In this document: positions 58,621-64,000 of the stretch, one piece after another | Position numbering within the stretch: the first letter of the stretch is position 1 | Layout of the letters: each line of letters starts with the position of its first letter | NCBI GenBank assembly: GCA_026419785.1 | Contig: JAODTK010005864.1 | Location: forward strand, 1 to 64,000 | Direction: 5' to 3' | DNA from: Sclerodactyla briareus | Lineage: Eukaryota > Echinodermata > Holothuroidea > Dendrochirotida > Sclerodactylidae | DNA length: 64,000 nucleotides | Made by a program: the position numbers and the translations under genes | Notes under the pieces: generated by a model | The model's input: only the letters and a program-made list of their open reading frames with translations | Database searches by the model: none | Told to the model about the DNA's origin: nothing

Positions 58621-59658
58621 GGGTTTTGAGTAACAATGACTCGCCTCGTAGATCAAGAAATGGGAGTAGCCACCAGCAAGGGAAAGGTGTAGGGAATGGT
58701 GGTAGGAAGCCGTAATGGTCTCCTGTCAGTGTGGTGGCTTGCAAAGTGTTTGGTAGGCAGGGGAGATGGGTTTAGGCAAGTGCATTAGGATGGAGGCCTC
58801 CCCCCCCCCTCCCAGAAATCATGTGCAGGTGGACCAAAATTATTTTGACCTTCATATGGGCTTGCATACCTTGTCCTGAGGCTTTTTACTGTTATCAATT
58901 CACATTTTGGTATTTTGCCTTGGTGCCCTGCCATACGAATGTTTGGCCTTGGTGCCCTACCCAATGGCCTTGGTGCCCTCCAAATTCCTAAATAGACAAG
59001 GCCAAATGGCTGTGCCCTCCCTCAACCTTAATTCCAGCTCTGAAATATGCTTGCGGAGAATATGACGGAAATGGCCCCATCGATGCCAAATACCAGACCG
59101 TAACGGTGAAGTACAATCAGCACAAACGTAACGCCATTGGCCTTCTTAGCAGAAGTTCTGTTGCCTTTCTCTCACCAAAGTAGTCATCAACACCTACCCA
59201 CTGGTCCAGCCCACTACAGCAATCCTCCCCGATAGACTAAATGCTTTTCAAAGTGAAAATAATGTGTGAATTTTAATGGGAAAAAAAGAAGAAATTAAAA
59301 AATTTGCAGGGTTGTGCAAGTATGACTTAATTTATTATAAGATAATTGGTATATTGTATGCATATAAAATATAAAAAAACATTGTGTAGGAGCTTATAAG
59401 TCTTTATACTGCAATTTATGTGTAGAACTTTCAGAGAGTATAGTGAACTACAACTCACCTTTGATGAATGAATTCAGATTCTGATGTTAACTATCCCCAA
59501 ACAAGCAAATCCCCTCTCTTTCTATCACCTCGAACGGGACTTAATACTTTAACATCAACAGCCACTGACCGTAGAGCGGGTGTGACAATGGAACAGGTGG
59601 GACAATGATCTGAGAATCCACAAGTATTTTTGTTACTGAATAATTTCTGTTCCAACAG

Positions 59659-59871
59659 CTACTGTCATTGTCACGGTTACCGACATCAACGACAATGCCC
59701 CAAGCTTCATGGGCCTCCCGTACAATTTCACCGTGCTTGAGAATAGCGCCAACGATACGGTGATCTCCACGGCAGTATTAGCTGTAGATGATGACCAGGG
59801 AGAGAATTCCGTCGTAACATACTCGCTGGCAGACGATTCTGGGGGGAAAATCAAGATACACCCTTTGACAT
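59659..59871 (+). CDS. Cadherin exon (linker and EC start, intact)
   Basis: The acceptor is CTGTTCCAACAG and the donor ACAT|GTAAAG. With the split codon it reads ATVIVTVTDINDNAPSF, then YNFTVLENSANDTVI, AVDDDQGENSVVTYSL and GGKIKIHPLT. These are strand G, the calcium linker, the LEN site, the A-x-D-D-D loop and strand D. It is 213 bases, phase 2 in and phase 1 out, with no slip at all. Confidence 0.95.
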
Positions 59872-59970
59872 GTAAAGAGATGAAGTTGAGGGAGTAAAGA
59901 GAAAAAGGTGATGTCAGTCATTAATACTTTCTTATATATGAGCACATTCCCTGGTCATGCAAGTCAGACC

Positions 59971-60509
59971 TAAAGCCTGCCCCACACTGTATGGAATTTG
60001 CTGACCTCAAGGCTTGCGACAGCTTACGGTCATACTCGCGGTTGATATGTATTACTGTAAGGTGTGAGGCGATGACTGCAACACCGTAAGCCACTGCGAG
60101 CGGCCATGCTGGCCTCAAGCGTTGCAGCGAATTTTGGACAGGTCAAAAGTTTTCGGAGTTCCGCAAGGCTCACATGGTTTTGTGATGGCAAATAAATCAA
60201 AAAGCATGGCAGAATGGAAGCGAGAAATAGCTCGACTGAAATTATTATCCTTTTTGCTATCAGTTGTCCAACTTCCTTCAATAAATCTCGGAGGACATAC
60301 GAACAGACACTTCGAAATGGAAGAAATTCCTGTGTGTCTTCTGCTGTGAATTCCTCCAGTGCGCATCCAAACCAATACAGTCACTGTCTGAGGAATCGAC
60401 CGCAGTGAATTTCGCAAGGAGCTTACCAGTCGCCGCTCACGGTCACTACAAGCAGCAACCATAAGCGTTGCAGCGTTGAACTCCAGAGTGTTAGGTAGGC
60501 TGAAGCCCT
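59971..60509. mobile_element. Possible DNA transposon remnant
   Basis: TAAAGCCTGCCCCACACT on the left and, on the other strand, GCTTCAGCCTACCTAACACT on the right are similar enough to be decayed TIRs. The body is GC-richer than the intron and has longer frames on both strands (minus 60115-60462) without a recognised domain. AACGCTGCAACGCTTATGG-like words recur inside. Confidence 0.35.
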
Positions 60510-61843
60510 AAAGAGCCTATGTGGTATGGCAAATTGTCTGACTGTATATCAAAAACCTAATTCCACATTGGCAATCCATTGTGACGATTCACCATATTGA
60601 TATTGAATTGCCCTGCACAGTTGGAATCGTGTGGTCATGCAAATGTTGCCGTCGCTATTTGGCCAACTGTCACCGGACGATAATGCCCCTTTAAATGGTG
60701 GGATCATTGTATCTTGTGTCTCCGTAGTAACAATAGAGTGGCAATAACAATCCAGTGGCCCACAACGACCGAGGCCACGGTGCTGCTAGGTCGAGGTGAA
60801 AATCTAAATTGAAGAATTCACTGCAGTCATCATTGCCTGTGCACTGATGCTCGCATCTTGCTCCTAAAAAAAGTAACTAGGTGGTCGGTCGAGCGGGGTT
60901 GCCAGTGGCTGTTCTCTTCTGCCAGATCAGAGTTAAGAATATGACCAGGGCACATAGTATATATGTACAGGTTTAATATACTCCTTAGGAGTTAATAACG
61001 TTTCAAACACTCTGTCATGTTTGGTGTGGGAGGATGGTACAATCTGCATTTTGAGTGCTCATATTCCACCTCTTGAGTTAGTGGAATATGGTATAAAAAA
61101 ATTGTTGTATAGACTAAAAATGACAGATTCTCCCTCATTTGGATTAGGGGGCGGGTTGCCGAGAATTACCAGATAACTCCATCAACAGCAGGGAACTTTC
61201 CTCCTTTGGGAATTTGGCATGCCCTCTAGTACCTGAAAATCTTGTTCATCAACAATTCCCGGTTTTTTGTTGGGTTAGGGACAGCCACGTATGCCACCCA
61301 ATCCATCAAATCCAGAGACAGGTCACCGAAGCCTGTTTTATTTTTCATACTTTCTATATTATGAAAGTAATAGCATATTTGAAAAAAGCTCCCAAGTATC
61401 TCTAAAATGATACCAAAACCATTCTTGCAGGTTTTAACTAACTAAGGTGATTGAACATAACATATTTTTACTTTGCTAACGTATGGGCGATTATTCGATT
61501 GATATGCATTTCATACAAAATGACAACATGTCCCTGATTTTGACAATAGGTTCTCCCAGAATCTACAGGCCAACAGGTACCTCAGAGACCATGAGTTGGG
61601 GCAAGACCAATTAGCTGGCTGCAAGCTGTTGATGATGATTATGACGATGATGATGGTGGTGGTGACGACAATGAATAAGGAGAGCAAGAAAATGCAATCA
61701 CGAACATAATTGTACAGCTGGGTTTTGAGTGACCCTTTCATATAGCTACAGTAATAACTAGACATGTGTAGGCGGGTAAACCGCCCACGTGTATATCCCC
61801 GCTTTTGAGCATCATTGGGAGGAGTATCTAACACCCCATGAAG

Positions 61844-62360
61844 ACCTCCATTTGGGTCAGAGACTAAGATCATGTTGTTTAGGACTAACAACAGTCTACA
61901 TCCACCAAGTTTTGTTCAAATCGGACAAAGTTAGAAAAATTGCGAAAAACAGAAATTTGACCTCTGGTGACCTTGAAATCATCGTCATGTTATTTGGGAC
62001 CAACTTTTATCCCCATCCACCAAGTTTCAAGTGAATCAAACTAACTCTGTATTTTCGCAAAAAACCCACAAATTTTACCTCTGGTGACCTTGAAATCACC
62101 TTCATGTTTTTTCGGGACCAACTGTTGTCCCCACCGACCAAGTTTGGTGTAGATCGGATAAACTCAGTATTGTTGTGTGAAACTCTGCAGAATAGAGGGC
62201 AGCAGACAAGCCGTGATGCCCACTTTCGAACTCATCCGAGATTTCACTAGGGCAGATAAATCGCTAACGGAGTTTCCAGCGGCGGCGACGGAGACGGCGG
62301 CTACACCCCCAAAACCATAAATACCCCCAGACACTTCCAGTGTCGCAGGGATATAATAAC
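61844..62360 (+). repeat. Tandem 117-bp units with conserved tail
   Basis: CCTCTGGTGACCTTGAAATC at 61961 recurs at 62078, a 117-base period, and a diverged first unit begins near 61844. CCACCAAGTTT-type phrases mark each unit. After the third unit comes a tail with GAACTCATCCGAGATTTCAC, a GGCGGCGACGGAGACGGCGG patch and ACCATAAATACCCCC. The same unit and tail occur inverted at 20400-20990. Confidence 0.7.
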
Positions 62361-62664
62361 ATTGCGTACATCGCAAGGGAGAGAAATCAGAATGCGGGGA
62401 CTGGCTATGGTGAAGGCTTGGTCAACAGCCTTCCTATTGGACCAAGAACCAAGCTCTGGTACGGGCATCAAAGGAGGGCAAACCGTGAGATATGTACAAA
62501 TCAGACGGAGAAAATCCATCCCTAGAAGAAGTCCGTCCAACTGATTGCAGTTGTGAACAAAAACAGAAATTTGGTTCGTTTCCAAACTTAACAACTGGAG
62601 ACCATATAGATCTAACAGTTACAAATCTCCCTATCATCTTTACGATTATTCCTTCCCTCTCCAG

Positions 62665-62978
62665 GTACCTTAACTGTGAGCGGTGACATTGATCGCGAGA
62701 AGGAGGATCTACTGTTAATAACCATAAATGCGACAGACGGGGGCACCCCTCCCCTATCCGCAACGGAGCCAGCCTACATCACCGTCAGCGACGTGAACGA
62801 CAATTCCCCAATATTCAACGGATCCCTCTGCGATGAGCTGGAAGTTTACGAGAATTCTGATAACGGATCGGCAGTCTGTCAGGTCCAGGCTGATGACTTG
62901 GATTCCGATTTCGGAGTCGTCACCTACTCCATTGGGGGTGGCAACAATTATGGGTGGTTCCAGATCAATAATATGACT
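62665..62978 (+). CDS. Cadherin exon (DRE site, linker, next EC, intact)
   Basis: This is the last exon seen. The acceptor is CTTCCCTCTCCAG and the donor GACT|GTAAGT. It reads TLTVSGDIDREKEDLLL, then NATDGGTPPLSATEPAYIT, SDVNDNSPIF, ELEVYENSDNGSAVCQVQA and DDLDSDFGVVTYSI, ending WFQINNMT. It finishes one EC repeat and covers the first half of the next, including two cysteines in the EC start that may pair. It is 314 bases, phase 2 in and 0 out, with no slip. The gene must continue beyond the window. Confidence 0.95.
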
Positions 62979-64000
62979 GTAAGTATCAATTATTTGTTAT
63001 GGGGATCATACCTCAGAGAGTTGTCTTTTTAATATTGATATAATTTGTGCAGTAACCATTTTTTTTTATAACTATGGACAAGACTTATTTTAGGTGAGTT
63101 GTGTTCCTCACTTATCTGAAGTGGCTGATGGAGTGGACCAGTAGTCCTGGGGAAAAATAAAATGTGCTACAGACAGAAAAAAAAGGGGGGGGCTGGTCAT
63201 TATCATCTAATCAATCTATGTGAACCTATCATATCATTGGCTACTTACCTGGAACTGTTTATTACAAAACATACTCTGTTTAAGCTGTTAGTAGGGTTGA
63301 AATATGACACATACCAACAGTAACCCTAAAAAATGCAACTGAAGGTATTTCTCACATATTTCGGTAGTTCAGGGTCAGTTCACCAGAGTAGTTTCAAACT
63401 ACGACAAAAAACAAAATAACCGCCATCCGCCATTTTGAAAAAAAACACTTCATAACCCTGTTGGAAAATAGGCTACAAAGGCAAACAAGAAGACATATCC
63501 TACTAATTCTAGCATAACAAAATCGTTTGAATGAGACTAATGAAGGTCGGATATCACCTTGACTCCTAAATGCGATATGGTCACCCTCGTAGTGTACTGC
63601 TCCGTATGTATTGTCGTAATTTGGAATTTAAACTGTTGCAGTCCTATTCCTAGATGCTGAGATCCACAATATTGATATATATCATGGGATTGGACAGCTA
63701 CACAAGCTGTTGGTAGCTGATGGAACAGACCTCTGAAAAAAGGCGAAACTCAGAAACTAGCAAACTCTGGTTGGATGACAAGAGAATTGATAAGACTTGC
63801 TTAAGAGCTCATCAAAGCAGATCATACAAGATAATCACCGGTGCAGCTTTAGGCGATATTAGGGATCTTACCCTTATTTGCTGCTACCGGCCATGCAACT
63901 ATGCAACATTTGCATACCTCTACCACAACCTTTTTTGTGTTTCAGCAGTTCAAGAATGTAATGTGTCTGACGTCACATCGGTCATTGTTGCATGGGCGGG
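62979..64000. other. Intron, no recognised exon
   Basis: After the last exon's donor nothing exon-like with a cadherin motif appears before the window ends. A- and G-runs lie at 63177-63192. Confidence 0.45.

Larger units (their letters stand above)
18041..62978 (+). other. Host gene span: large non-classical cadherin (partial)
   Basis: This entry covers the gene whose exons are listed separately. Cadherins are calcium-dependent cell-surface adhesion proteins made of EC repeats of about 110 residues, with Ca2+ bound at linkers of the D-x-N-D-x-x-P type, at PEN/YEN motifs and at DRE/DYE motifs. The exons show nine such linkers in order, with EC-start, A-x-D-x-D and LDRE/LDYE motifs in the expected order. 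The EC repeats are split over many small exons, as in FAT, Dachsous or CDH23 relatives, not one large exon as in clustered protocadherins. I see no signal peptide, EGF, laminin-G, transmembrane or cytoplasmic part, so the family member cannot be fixed. Some EC segments are not accounted for, so a few exons are probably missed. Confidence 0.88.

Noticed and set aside
1-64000. LTR retroelements, endogenous viruses or Polintons
   Set aside because: No paired LTRs, gag/pol protease-integrase order, capsid or polymerase B motifs were recognised; all reverse transcriptase pieces are of non-LTR type.

Overview
Organism and overall character. This is AT-rich, repeat-dense animal DNA with small exons, long introns, tRNA-derived SINEs, two kinds of LINE, many hAT-like miniature elements and tetranucleotide microsatellites tied to repeated AGGTCA-rich bodies. 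That suggests a marine invertebrate, possibly a deuterostome. The sequence alone does not let me name the species.

The one host gene I can support lies on the + strand and is a large non-classical cadherin. Seventeen probable or candidate exons lie between 18.0 and 63.0 kb, joined in order and mostly with compatible phases. They give nine Ca2+-binding inter-domain linkers of the D-x-N-D-x-x-P-x-F kind, so about nine or ten extracellular cadherin (EC) repeats. There is no transmembrane or cytoplasmic exon, so the gene runs off the 3' side; its 5' end may lie at a TATA/CCAAT/CRE promoter near 5.0-5.2 kb. The product should be a cell-surface adhesion protein of the FAT/Dachsous/CDH23/protocadherin type. 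Most exons carry a small indel relative to the reading frame while splice sites and residues on both sides stay intact. I read this as uncorrected sequencing error more than gene death.

Layout. 0-4 kb: nothing recognised. 4-9.3 kb: hAT-like miniature elements and the candidate promoter with an untranslated first exon. 9.7-11.2 kb: microsatellite-headed dispersed repeats. 12.3-12.8 kb: the longest ORF, function unknown. 13.46-14.93 kb: LINE on the minus strand. 15.1-15.6 kb: GC-rich unassigned patch. 16.4-17.6 kb: microsatellite repeat and a LINE 3' end. 18-19.97 kb: first cadherin exons. 20-22.5 kb: repeat cluster and LINE end. 24.5-35.2 kb: cadherin exons in introns filled with a 315-bp tandem array, a long-TIR element and others. 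33-34.6 kb: two well-delimited TIR elements. 35.9-43 kb: an exon-poor interval with AT-rich inverted arms, a LINE and SINE-like heads. 43.1-54.2 kb: densest cadherin exons. 54.2-59.6 kb: long intron with a TIR element and a LINE. 59.6-63.0 kb: last two exons.

I see no rRNA, functional tRNA gene, CRISPR, LTR retroelement or Polinton.
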